Positions 15,169-23,287 of a DNA stretch of 64,000 nucleotides are shown here, piece after piece. The position numbers and the translations under genes were made by a program. The first letter of the stretch is position 1; the number at the start of each line of letters is the position of its first letter. A model generated the notes under the pieces. It saw nothing but the letters and a program-made list of their open reading frames with translations, ran no database searches and had not been told where the DNA came from. The DNA lies in assembly GCA_022710935.1 (NCBI GenBank), contig JAKLFY010000009.1, forward strand, positions 1 to 64,000. Direction: 5' to 3'. The DNA comes from Verrucomicrobiota bacterium. Its GTDB lineage: Bacteria; Verrucomicrobiota; Verrucomicrobiia; Limisphaerales; J093.

Positions 15169-18100
15169 GCGCGGGTCAGGTTCTCGTGATTCTCCCTGGC
15201 CAGCGCGACAAGCCGTTGCGCGAGGTCACGTTCGCCCCCCGGACGGCACACCCCGGCCTTGTTCAGGTCGCGCACCAGTGCCCTGGTCAGCAGTTCCCGC
15301 ATCGCGTCGTTTTTCCAGAAACCCACTTTACGAACTTCCTGACGAATGCGCTCCACCATGTCCAACGTCGTTTTGATGGACTGCTCCCGCTGCGCGGCGG
15401 TCAGTTGGCGTCCCTTGCTGCATTCTTCCAGCACCAAACGCACGAAGGGCACTTGGACCTTGGGATCGAGGTCGGGGAAATCACTCCGGTCGCCCTGACG
15501 CAGCTCATCAATGAACTTCTTCAATTCCCGCTCCAGCGCGTTCCAATCGTCTTTGAACCGTTGGAGAATTTCCTCCAACCGCTCGCTCATTTTGCGGGCG
15601 TAGGCGGGATTCTGATTCGAGAAGCCGATGATGTGATAGCGCGCGGCGTGCTGCATTTGCGCCGCACGGGCGCGACTACTGCCCTGGGCTTGCAGCACCT
15701 TCTCGAACTCCGCGTCCGTGATGGCTGTGGGCGGAATCTTCGGGTCAACGCCACGCGCGGAAACATGCGCGTTGATCAGGGACTTCACCTTCTCGGCCAC
15801 GCCGAAAAGGTCCAGGGCCGGGTCGCGATACAAGTTGGCGGCGACCTTGTTGATGAAGCCGAGCAGCTTCGCGTCGCGGAAGACATCACCGGGCACTTCC
15901 GGCCGATGTTCCAGCAGACCGAGCATTTCGTAGAATGACCGGAGCTTGTTGATGAAATCGGCGCGAATCTTGAGGTCTTCGAGCAACTGCACGCACGCAT
16001 CCACCTGGCCCTGAAGATCGGTGATGCCGCGATCCGTGAAGACGGCGATGGCCCGCGCCCGACGGTCGAGCAGCTTGGGCAGTTCGACGCTGATGTTGAT
16101 CAGCGCGCCCTCGATGTCCTCGCCATCGTAATCCGTCAGCGCCTCGTTCAAGTGGCGGGCCACGCCGATGTAGTCCACGACGTAGCCACATTTCTTCGGG
16201 CCGGACGTGCGGTTGACGCGCGCGATGGCCTGCAACAAGTCGTGCGCCACGATCTTCCGGTCGAGGTAAAGCACCTGCTCGACGGGCGCGTCGAAACCGG
16301 TCAGCAGCATATTCATCACCACCAGAATCGAAAGCGGGTCGGTCTTGTCGGTCTTGGCGGGGGCGAACCTCCGCTTGAACCGTTTGATGTATTCCTCCTG
16401 CTTCGCCTTGTCCGCCCAATCCCACCACGATTCCGGGTCGTTGTGATTGCCGGAGAACACGGCGGCGGTTTCCAGGGCGCGGAGCTTCGGCAGTTGTGGG
16501 TGGGTGCGCACGAGGAAACGGGTTTTCGCGTCGAGCTTCTCCACTTCATCATCCGGCAAGGTCAGCGTTGCGGCGGGCACGGCCTCCAATTCCGCAATCA
16601 GTTCGTTGCGCCCCTGCTCCAGCTTGTCGAGGTAGGTCATGCACGCCTGCCGGCTCGTCGCGACCACCTGCGCCTTGAATCCCTCGGGGAGCACCACGCT
16701 GGCAAAGTGCCGGACCAGATCGCGCGCCTTTTGCTCGATGAGCAGGGGCGCTTCCATCACGTCGCCCTCGGTGGCGTACTTGGCCTTGATGACGGCGAGT
16801 TCCTCGGGCGTGTAGTCGCGGAACATGTCCTCGAACACCGCGTCGAGGCTGGGCGCATCCTTCACGATGCCGTCTGCCGTCCGGCCTTCGTAGAGGATCG
16901 GCACCGTCGCGCCGTCGAGTTCGGCGTCTTGCAGGATGTATTTGTCGATGAAGTCGCCGAAGATCTCGCGCGTCTCCGTCTTTTCCTTGCTCAAGATGGG
17001 CGTGCCGGTAAAGCCAATGATGGCGGCGTTGGGCAGCGCCTTGCGCAGATTGCGGTGCAGCGTGCGCGTGTGCGAGCGGTGCGCCTCGTCCACGAGCACC
17101 AGAATCTCCTCGGACTCGTTCAGCACGGGAAACTCCTCAAACCGGATGTTCTCGGTGAACGTGACGGTCTTCTCGACGACCTCCTCGTGCCGGCCAGGCC
17201 TTTTCTCTTTGCGCACGATGGTCATGGCGACCTTGTCGCCCGCCTTCTCGCCCGGTTGCGGAAGCACTTCCAAGCCCTTGCCGTCCGACTTTCCACCGAC
17301 GGGCTGATACTTTTGCAGCATCGCCATGACGATGTCCGGCGTGCGCTCGCTCAAGAGCCGCTGGGTCAAGGCCGTGGGCGACTCGCGCGACTTCAAATCC
17401 TCGTCCGTCGGGCGCACCGCCTCCCCGCTCAACTGCGCCGTCGCGCCAAGCTGGGCCTGCAAGTCGGTGCGGTCGGTGACAACGACAACTTTGAACCGGT
17501 TCAGGCGAGGCATCATCCGCATCTTGCGGACGAGGAACACCATGCTGAGGCTCTTGCCTGAGCCCTGCGTGTGCCAGACAATGCCGCCGCGTTCATCGCG
17601 TTCAGCACCCTGCGCCTTGGTGCGGCCCTCCGCCAATTTCGTGACCGCCTTGTGGATGGCGCGGAACTGCTGGTAACGCGCCACCACCTTGCGGGTCTTG
17701 CCGTCCACCTGCTGGAACACCGTGAAGTTGCGGATGAGGTCGAGCAGATGCGCGGGGCGCAACATGCCGGCGGCGAGAATCTGCTGGCTCTGGAGGGTTG
17801 CGCCCTGACCGCGCAAGGCGACGGGCCGCTGCTCCGGTTTGCGGAAGAAGAGCGGCGTGCCAGTGCGGTCGCCCCGTTCCGGGCCGACGGCGGCCAGTTC
17901 CTGCGCGGCTTCCGCTTCGTCCGCCGACCGGTCCAACACCCCGAGTTCCTGCGCCACGGTGCTCAACGGCACGGGGCTGGTGTCCGCCCATTCCAGATAC
18001 GCCTCTGGCGGCGCGCCAATGGTGGCGGCGCGGGACTCGAAGAAATCGCTTGCGATGAGCAACTGGTTGGTGTGAAAGAGCCGCTCCACGCCCTCGTTGT

Positions 18101-18695
18101 CGGTGTAGAGCGTGGGCCAGAGTTCGCGGCGCTGGTTGGAGTAGCGCAGCAATTGATTGATGGCCTCCTGCAACGGGTTCTCGATGCCCGGACTCTTGAA
18201 CTCTGCCACGCCGAGTGGAATGCCGTTCACGAACAACACTGCATCCGGGATGACGTGACCGCGCCCGCTGGTCAGCTCCACCTTGAACTGGTTGATGACG
18301 AGGAAATCGTTGTTGGCCGGATTCTCGAAATCAATGAACCGCACCGGTTGGTTGCGCCCGAAGTTCCAATCCGGCAGGCCGTCAATCTCCGTGCCCTTGA
18401 GCAGGAGCTTGGTGGCCGACTCGTTGATTTCCATCAGTCGATGGCCCTCGGCCTTTTCGAGCTTCTCGATGATGCGGCGGATGCGGTCGTCATCCAGCCA
18501 GGCCTGGCCGTCGCGCAGGTTGAGCTTGCGAAGCGCGGCGGCGAGCCGGCCTTGGAGCAACACCTCGCGGAAGTTGGCGCGCTCAGTGAAATCGGGCACG
18601 TCGGTGTCGCCCTCGATCCACTGCCAGCCCATCGCCTTGAGCTGCTCACAGAACGGGTGCTCGACCAGATCGTATTCCCATTGGATTTCGCTCAT
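15165..18695 (-). CDS. hsdR: Type I restriction endonuclease R subunit
   Basis: A 1176-residue HsdR, the subunit that translocates and cuts unmethylated DNA. The N-terminal PD-(D/E)xK nuclease is intact (D151 in VIPDAVLFVNG, E165 and K167 in GVAEFKSP). The motor follows: Walker A HTQGSGKS at 385-392 and DEAH in LVDEAHRSHTRTLH, with later helicase motifs such as NMLLTGFDAP. The C-terminal helical region that docks on HsdM is present. About 45 extra residues (254-300, rich in E/A/R/G) interrupt the usual sequence before QSQQILAAGMLRPAHL. I chose the ATG at 18695 because three duplicated copies of this 5' end all begin at the same ATG; a TTG at 18704 is the alternative. No complete hsdM or hsdS is present in this window. 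Confidence 0.93.
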   Translation of the reverse strand: MSEIQWEYDLVEHPFCEQLKAMGWQWIEGDTDVPDFTERANFREVLLQGRLAAALRKLNLRDGQAWLDDDRIRRIIEKLEKAEGHRLMEINESATKLLLKGTEIDGLPDWNFGRNQPVRFIDFENPANNDFLVINQFKVELTSGRGHVIPDAVLFVNGIPLGVAEFKSPGIENPLQEAINQLLRYSNQRRELWPTLYTDNEGVERLFHTNQLLIASDFFESRAATIGAPPEAYLEWADTSPVPLSTVAQELGVLDRSADEAEAAQELAAVGPERGDRTGTPLFFRKPEQRPVALRGQGATLQSQQILAAGMLRPAHLLDLIRNFTVFQQVDGKTRKVVARYQQFRAIHKAVTKLAEGRTKAQGAERDERGGIVWHTQGSGKSLSMVFLVRKMRMMPRLNRFKVVVVTDRTDLQAQLGATAQLSGEAVRPTDEDLKSRESPTALTQRLLSERTPDIVMAMLQKYQPVGGKSDGKGLEVLPQPGEKAGDKVAMTIVRKEKRPGRHEEVVEKTVTFTENIRFEEFPVLNESEEILVLVDEAHRSHTRTLHRNLRKALPNAAIIGFTGTPILSKEKTETREIFGDFIDKYILQDAELDGATVPILYEGRTADGIVKDAPSLDAVFEDMFRDYTPEELAVIKAKYATEGDVMEAPLLIEQKARDLVRHFASVVLPEGFKAQVVATSRQACMTYLDKLEQGRNELIAELEAVPAATLTLPDDEVEKLDAKTRFLVRTHPQLPKLRALETAAVFSGNHNDPESWWDWADKAKQEEYIKRFKRRFAPAKTDKTDPLSILVVMNMLLTGFDAPVEQVLYLDRKIVAHDLLQAIARVNRTSGPKKCGYVVDYIGVARHLNEALTDYDGEDIEGALINISVELPKLLDRRARAIAVFTDRGITDLQGQVDACVQLLEDLKIRADFINKLRSFYEMLGLLEHRPEVPGDVFRDAKLLGFINKVAANLYRDPALDLFGVAEKVKSLINAHVSARGVDPKIPPTAITDAEFEKVLQAQGSSRARAAQMQHAARYHIIGFSNQNPAYARKMSERLEEILQRFKDDWNALERELKKFIDELRQGDRSDFPDLDPKVQVPFVRLVLEECSKGRQLTAAQREQSIKTTLDMVERIRQEVRKVGFWKNDAMRELLTRALVRDLNKAGVCRPGGERDLAQRLVALARENHENLTRA
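18609..18695 (-). repeat. hsdR 5'-end repeat, copy d (start of intact hsdR)
   Basis: These first 29 codons of hsdR are the parent-like version of a sequence that recurs at 20945-21027, 23206-23280 and 24366-24451, all on the minus strand. Copies d and c match at 78 of 87 nucleotides counted from the ATG. The shared peptide core is QWEYDLVE(H/R)PF followed by AMGWQWI. Confidence 0.85.
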
Positions 18696-18708
18696 TTGCG
18701 GCAATGGT

Positions 18709-18752
18709 CGGCCAAGTGTGGGTCAAGTGTCGGTCCACTCTCCGTCAAATCG
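18709..18752 (+). repeat. Four tandem 11-bp repeats upstream of hsdR
   Basis: Reading the plus strand, the units are CGGCCAAGTGT, GGGTCAAGTGT, CGGTCCACTCT and CCGTCAAATCG, consensus about SGGTCAAGTGT. The array ends 14 bp before the hsdR ATG (minus-strand gene). The 11-bp period places each unit on the same face of the helix, which suggests a protein-binding operator. A second array of the same consensus and orientation lies upstream of Fic2. Confidence 0.65.
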
Positions 18753-18771
18753 TCGCTGGGAGGCTTGCCAC

Positions 18772-19176
18772 TCATCCAGCATCGAGATCCAGTTGCTGCA
18801 CGACTCCAGCCACTCCGCGCATGTGGCTGTCCCGGTGGACCAATACCGCCTGTCGTGTGCAGGCCGCCGCAGCGATGAGCGCATCCACCAACGGCAACCG
18901 TGTCGTTGCGGAGACGCTGAGCCGGTCGCTTTCATGGGCCACTTTTTGATCCACTGGAACCACCTCATCCACCGCCTGCAGGTAGTCGGAAATCTGCGTC
19001 CAAGCTTCTTCCGGCGAGGCGCCCAAATCACGAAGTCGCCGGGCCAGTTCGGCCAGGCTCACGCTGCAGATCAGCAACGCGCCTTCTTCACGCTCGAAAA
19101 GCTGCTGCACCCGCTCCGCGCCAGGCTCGCCGCGCACATGAGCCAGCAGCGCCGAAGTATCGAAGATGTAATTCAT
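18772..19176 (-). CDS. vapC: VapC-type PIN-domain toxin
   Basis: A 134-residue PIN ribonuclease. The expected acidic residues are seen: D6 in YIFDTSALLAHVRG, a conserved Glu in SVSLAELARR, an Asp in RLPLVDALIAAAA, and the late acidic position in VLVHRDSHMRGV. VapC toxins cleave tRNA or rRNA and stop growth. The gene overlaps the upstream VapB-like gene by four bases. It lies between Fic1 and hsdR in the same direction, so it is inserted inside the restriction locus. Confidence 0.88.
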   Translation of the reverse strand: MNYIFDTSALLAHVRGEPGAERVQQLFEREEGALLICSVSLAELARRLRDLGASPEEAWTQISDYLQAVDEVVPVDQKVAHESDRLSVSATTRLPLVDALIAAAACTRQAVLVHRDSHMRGVAGVVQQLDLDAG

Positions 19177-19436
19177 GCTGGCTTCTCTCCCTGATCTTCG
19201 CGGGCTCGTTCTTCAATCAACTCCCTCACGGCATCGCGTCCAGGCGACCACCTTCTGGCACTGCCCATCAAGCGCCGGGCCAGTTCGCCCCGCTTGGGAA
19301 CAACCCGGACCCGGATCTCCGTCTGGCTTCCGGCAACTGATTCCCAGTCCAGTTGGCAACCCGGGGCAATGCCAAGCTGTCTGGAAAGTGCAGCCGGTAT
19401 GGTAACCATGTTCTTCGTGGTAACCGTCGTTCTCAT
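19173..19436 (-). CDS. vapB: VapB/AbrB-type antitoxin
   Basis: An 87-residue antitoxin. The AbrB-like DNA-binding fold is at residues 1-50 (TTVTTKNMVTIPAALSRQLG), and the toxin-binding tail (ARRWSPGRDAVRELIEERAR) follows. I place the start at the ATG at 19436; an open frame continues upstream to 19679 but that part is the remnant of another gene. It should neutralise VapC and repress the operon. Confidence 0.82.
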   Translation of the reverse strand: MRTTVTTKNMVTIPAALSRQLGIAPGCQLDWESVAGSQTEIRVRVVPKRGELARRLMGSARRWSPGRDAVRELIEERAREDQGEKPA

Positions 19437-19505
19437 GGAACATTGACTAGTCCGGGAAGCGCGCGGAGTCAAGGCTTCCGGCGACACCATCTTCCGCCTC
19501 CCAGC

Positions 19506-19679
19506 CGAAACCACCGGAATCGCTTTGGGCTCCGGCTTCACGACCAACTGCTCGAACGTCAGCCTCAGCAACACGCCGATGCGCAGGAGCTTGTCTGGCT
19601 GGGGGAACGATTCCCCTGAGAGCCACTTGGACAATGCGGGCAATCGGAGGGTTCTCGGCTGCGCTATTTTCGACGTCAT
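19506..19679 (-). pseudogene. XRE-type regulator fragment
   Basis: Residues such as LPALSKWLSGESFPQPDKLL and RIGVLLRLTFEQLVVKPEPK match the recognition-helix end of an XRE helix-turn-helix protein of the kind often fused to or paired with an ImmA/IrrE metallopeptidase. The first helices and everything after about residue 58 are missing. It runs in frame into the VapB gene, so the junction is probably a deletion. I judge it non-functional. Confidence 0.42.
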
Positions 19680-19727
19680 CCACTACATATTGTTGGGTTA
19701 CGGAATAAAGTGGCCGAAACCTACAAT

Positions 19728-20873
19728 TCAAGGCTTCTTGGGCCTTGCGCTATGCAGGACGTCATGGAGCAGTTTCGCCCACGTCTCCGTAAGCAGGTAG
19801 TTCCTGACCCTCTGCGCGCCCGGTTTCGCCGGTTGGACGAAACCATCGTCACGCCACTTGTCCAGCCACTCCCGGGCGGTCGTTGCGGAAACTCCGAACC
19901 ACTCCACCACATCAGATGGCGCGAAAGCCAGAATCGGCGGCTTCTCGTTAAGCCCGCGCACCACCAGGCGCGTGAGCAGTTGTTGCTGGACGCGACGCAG
20001 CCTCTCCCACGGTGGGGCCGGCCGGTTCTCGGGATCGTAAAGCGCCACCGCCTGCTTGCGCAAATCCTCCGCGGCTCGTGCCATTGTCCCCAGAAAATAC
20101 TCCAGCCAAGGCGTGTGATCGGGATCGTGGCGCCCCTCGTAAAAATCCACCGGCAGCCCCATTTGCAGGCTGTCGTAGTAGGCCTGTAGATTCGCCGTGT
20201 AATGCTCTTCCAGCGACAGGAAGCCGCGCATGTCGTAGCCGCCGCGCCACAGTTCCGTGGTCGCCAGCGCGCGGGCGGTGCGGCCGTTGCCGTCGCCAAA
20301 CGGGTGGATGCTCACGAAGCGATGCGCGAGCAGACCGGCACGGACCGGCCCGGGCAAGGCGGCCACCGCCTGGCTTTGCCCCCATTCCACCCATTCGCGC
20401 ATCAATCTGGGAACGTCCGCCGGTTTCGGCGGTCCGTAGTCAATCCGGCGCGTGGCGGCATCCACCATCGGACATTCGCCCACGCGGTACGCGCTGCGCG
20501 TGCCACGCCGGCCATGCCCCCGCACCAGCACGATGCAATGCAACTCGCAGACGAATTCCTCCGATAGGCGCCGCTGCGCCTCCAACTGCTCCTCAATCCA
20601 CTCCAGCGCGCGCCAGTAATTCCGCACCTCCTGCTGCATCTCGGTCTGGGTCCGACCCACGGCCACGACCGCCTGGCCCACCTCGGTGCTGTTCAGCGTA
20701 TTGCCTTCGATCCGGGTGGAGTTGCGGGTGGCGCGTTGCCGGGCCGCCTGACGAAGCCACAGCACGCGATCCGGTGGCAACGGGAGCACGTCAACGACTG
20801 CCCGCGCGGACTCGATGACGCCAAGGTTGCGCACCATCGAGTGCGTATAGCTAAAACGAGGCTGGAATGGCAT
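19728..20873 (-). CDS. Class II Fic-domain AMP-transferase-like protein (Fic1)
   Basis: A 381-residue Fic protein. The complete active-site motif HPFGDGNGRT is at residues 190-199, and the N-terminal inhibitory helix motif S52-x3-E56-G57 (NSTRIEGNTL) marks class II, self-inhibited Fic enzymes that transfer AMP from ATP to protein hydroxyls. The C-terminal part carries a winged-helix (FAPSDVVEWFGVSATTAREW), typical of the stand-alone Fic/DUF4172-like group. The ATG at 20873 follows GGGAAAGGGAACCTC, a good ribosome-binding site. It is preceded by a small ORF made of an hsdR 5' tag (c). It is likely part of the restriction island as an accessory toxin or regulator. Confidence 0.87.
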   Translation of the reverse strand: MPFQPRFSYTHSMVRNLGVIESARAVVDVLPLPPDRVLWLRQAARQRATRNSTRIEGNTLNSTEVGQAVVAVGRTQTEMQQEVRNYWRALEWIEEQLEAQRRLSEEFVCELHCIVLVRGHGRRGTRSAYRVGECPMVDAATRRIDYGPPKPADVPRLMREWVEWGQSQAVAALPGPVRAGLLAHRFVSIHPFGDGNGRTARALATTELWRGGYDMRGFLSLEEHYTANLQAYYDSLQMGLPVDFYEGRHDPDHTPWLEYFLGTMARAAEDLRKQAVALYDPENRPAPPWERLRRVQQQLLTRLVVRGLNEKPPILAFAPSDVVEWFGVSATTAREWLDKWRDDGFVQPAKPGAQRVRNYLLTETWAKLLHDVLHSARPKKP

Positions 20874-20944
20874 GAGGTTCCCTTTCCCGTCAGGCGGTTG
20901 CCGGCTTGTGGCCCCGGAAATTGACCAGCGCAAAGCTGCCGCCC

Positions 20945-21027
20945 GTGATCCACTGCCAGCCCATCGCCTGGAGCTGCTCGCAGAACGGGCGCTCGACCAG
21001 ATCGTATTCCCACTGGATACTGCTCAT
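20945..21027 (-). repeat. hsdR 5'-end repeat, copy c, with a 45-codon ORF
   Basis: The ATG at 21027 overlaps the stop of the HsdM-N/nitrilase gene (ATGA). The frame reads MSSIQWEYDLVERPFC and on to AMGWQWI, matching HsdR residues 1-27, then departs and stops at 20890, 16 bp before the Fic1 start. It is too short to fold as a nuclease. It could serve only as a coupling leader peptide for Fic1 or be a recombination scar. Confidence 0.75.
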
Positions 21028-22844
21028 GCGGGATTTGCGGGTGGGGTTTTCCAAACACCCTCTGGGTCGCCCGGTGTAGCAATACTTGGTCGACCAATCA
21101 GTTTCTGGGGTGTGATCTCGGCGAATGCAACGGTTGCTTGCGGCTGCCCGTGGAGGTGCAGCACCTGCCGGTCGTAAGAATGTCTGAATGGCATGTAGAA
21201 ACTACTGCCTCCATACTGCCCGTTGTTCACGACGATCATGCCCTGATACATGTGGTAGTGCAGCCCCTCGGACATCCGGTCGAATGTGCCGACATCGCGA
21301 TTCAGCGCGCAAACGACATAAAGATCACTTCTCGATTTCAAATCGGCCGCCAGCGCCAGATCCGTAGCATCGTAGCACACGGACGCACTGAGCCTAAGTG
21401 AAGCAACCGCAGGGTTGCTATCCCATCGATACTCAACGATCCACTGAGCTGGACGAAATCCCACAGGCCGCGGAGTGAATCGACCCTCCTCTTGTGTCAG
21501 ATGTTCCTTGCCCTGTTCGACGAAGCGGACGTTGAATCCACTCGCCGCGCGCCACTCTGGAATGGCCCAGACACAACTGTTGATCAATCGTGACCCAGGC
21601 CCAGGTCCCGCTGGATGATAGACCTGCCCGAACAGCACGATGCACTTGTAGGTGCGAACGAAAGGCACGATGAGCGGTCGAACATCGAAAGGGTGAACGG
21701 CCAGCTCGGGAAAGACCAACAGGTCAAGAATCCGGCAGTCTTGCCGATGCTGATCGCGGTGCGTTTCCCGAACCTCAAGCGTTTGAACGACCGCTTCCAG
21801 CAGCGCCGCTAGATGCCGACGTTGGCGGAGCCTGAATGGCGCATCCGCAACCAACTCCGGATCGCTGAGCCTCGCAACATAGTCGTCCATGTTTGGAATC
21901 ACCGATTGCACGATTCCCACCCGCAGCGGGCGCGTCCAGACCTTGGGTGGCGTGTCTGGCCACGGAGCCGTTTGTTCCAAGAACGGCAGTGTAGTCGCCT
22001 TTCCGCGGGACTTCTCGAGAGAACTCAATCGGGTGCTCAGTCGATCTGCCCACTCCGCCAACGGAACAATCGGGGTCGCCAAACCGGACCCCGGCCACCG
22101 CAACAGGTCGAACAGGAAATCCTCGGTCCACGATGAGATGGGAATCCAAGGCGGACCGAATGCAGCCCGTCCTTGAAATGTGGAGTACCTTTGCCGCTCC
22201 CAGTGAGAGACCGGAAGGCTGTATCTTGGCCCCCGCACCGGACTGTTCCGGCTTTCCGCGCTGAAGAAATCGACGGAGCCACGCAGTGCAAACCGCAAGA
22301 TTAGTCCGACCTGAAACCGGCGTTTGTCCTCAGCCGTGTCGCACCAACCGGGAACTGTGAACAGGTGGGCGCCTTTGGGCAGCGCAGCCGTTGGTTTCAC
22401 GGAGCCGGGCTTCAAGCGGCCGAACTCCGAACCGTTTGAGGCCGAGACTTCGCAAGCAATCTGCCAGGGCGTGACAACTTCAGGCCACTCGTCAGCGGGC
22501 AAGGCACCCAACGCCGTGTCGAGCACGCTGCCGTAGGAGACGGAGGCGTCGTTGAGCTTGTCCTGGAGGTGGTTCCAGCGGGCGCGCTCGGGGACAAAGA
22601 AGCCGTCATAGTAATCCGGATTCTCGCCGTAGGCTTTTTCGGCTTGTTTAAGTTCCATACCTTGCTCGACCTTGCCGCCGACGATCTTCGCGTGCTCGGC
22701 GTCAAACACGTCCGAGCAACGCTTCAGGAAGAGCATCCCGAAGATGTAGTCCTTGTAGGTGGCCGCATCGAGGCCCTCCTGCCGCAGCCGGTCGGCGGCG
22801 GAATACAGGTGGCGTTCGAGTTTGGCGAGGGAAAGGCGGGGCAT
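21024..22844 (-). CDS. Chimera: HsdM N-terminal domain fused to RT-associated nitrilase-like domain
   Basis: A 606-residue ORF with two unrelated halves. Residues 5-115 are the N-terminal helical domain of a type I methyltransferase (AATYKDYIFGMLFLKRCSDV, then YGENPDYYDGFFVPERARW); the catalytic methylase domain is absent. From about residue 118 the protein changes to a segment (RRFQVGLILRFALRGSVDFF, FGPPWIPISSWTEDFLFDLL) and a nitrilase-superfamily domain at 305-578 with a complete triad: E380 (LVFPELAVHP), K446 (EQGKEHL) and C490 (SASVCYDATD). To my recollection the second half resembles the C-terminal part of defence reverse transcriptase-nitrilase (DRT1/UG) proteins without the RT domain. 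The junction is in frame. It may be an inert fusion or a new accessory protein. Confidence 0.75.
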   Translation of the reverse strand: MPRLSLAKLERHLYSAADRLRQEGLDAATYKDYIFGMLFLKRCSDVFDAEHAKIVGGKVEQGMELKQAEKAYGENPDYYDGFFVPERARWNHLQDKLNDASVSYGSVLDTALGALPADEWPEVVTPWQIACEVSASNGSEFGRLKPGSVKPTAALPKGAHLFTVPGWCDTAEDKRRFQVGLILRFALRGSVDFFSAESRNSPVRGPRYSLPVSHWERQRYSTFQGRAAFGPPWIPISSWTEDFLFDLLRWPGSGLATPIVPLAEWADRLSTRLSSLEKSRGKATTLPFLEQTAPWPDTPPKVWTRPLRVGIVQSVIPNMDDYVARLSDPELVADAPFRLRQRRHLAALLEAVVQTLEVRETHRDQHRQDCRILDLLVFPELAVHPFDVRPLIVPFVRTYKCIVLFGQVYHPAGPGPGSRLINSCVWAIPEWRAASGFNVRFVEQGKEHLTQEEGRFTPRPVGFRPAQWIVEYRWDSNPAVASLRLSASVCYDATDLALAADLKSRSDLYVVCALNRDVGTFDRMSEGLHYHMYQGMIVVNNGQYGGSSFYMPFRHSYDRQVLHLHGQPQATVAFAEITPQKLIGRPSIATPGDPEGVWKTPPANPA

Positions 22845-22968
22845 CGGCTAGAGTCCTTGAATTGGAAGATCCGTGGTAACCAAGTCGCGTTTCACTCCGC
22901 TCTGCGACTGGTTCAAGGACTCTCTGAGCGAGGCGCAGGAGAGAAGGGACGAGAAGGCAGATGACCGT

Positions 22969-23280
22969 TCATGAGAAAGAGGGTGTTGCTGGTCTGAGGT
23001 GCGCCTCGCTAGAGCCGGTTCCGGGGTGGGCCGCCTTCGATCGCGGTGTCCAGACAAAGACGCTTGCTGGGCAACCGTTGGCGTTATTGTAGCGGCGTTC
23101 ATGGCAACGTCGCGGCATTCTGCACTGAAAAACGGAAGTTTGCGACACAATAACCATCACACAAAAGCCATCAGACCGCGCCGGGATGGGCGGCACCCAG
23201 GAGTCCTGCCAGCCCATCGCCTTGAGCGGCTCGGAGAACGGGCGCTCGACCAGGTCGTATTCCCATTGGAATTTGCTCAT
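22969..23280 (-). other. ORF starting with hsdR 5' tag (copy b), otherwise unrecognised
   Basis: The ATG at 23280 lies 7 bp after the Fic2 stop codon. Residues 1-25 match HsdR (KFQWEYDLVERPF, AMGWQ); the next 78 residues are unlike HsdR or any family I know, and the frame stops at 22969. From there to the chimera start at 22844 no gene is visible. I treat the tag as real and the rest of the ORF as doubtful. Confidence 0.35.
23206..23280 (-). repeat. hsdR 5'-end repeat, copy b
   Basis: About 75 bp nearly identical to the start of hsdR, located directly after the Fic2 stop. The similarity ends at GGCTGGCAG, one or two codons earlier than in copies a, c and d. Confidence 0.75.
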
Positions 23281-23287
23281 GGCCGGT

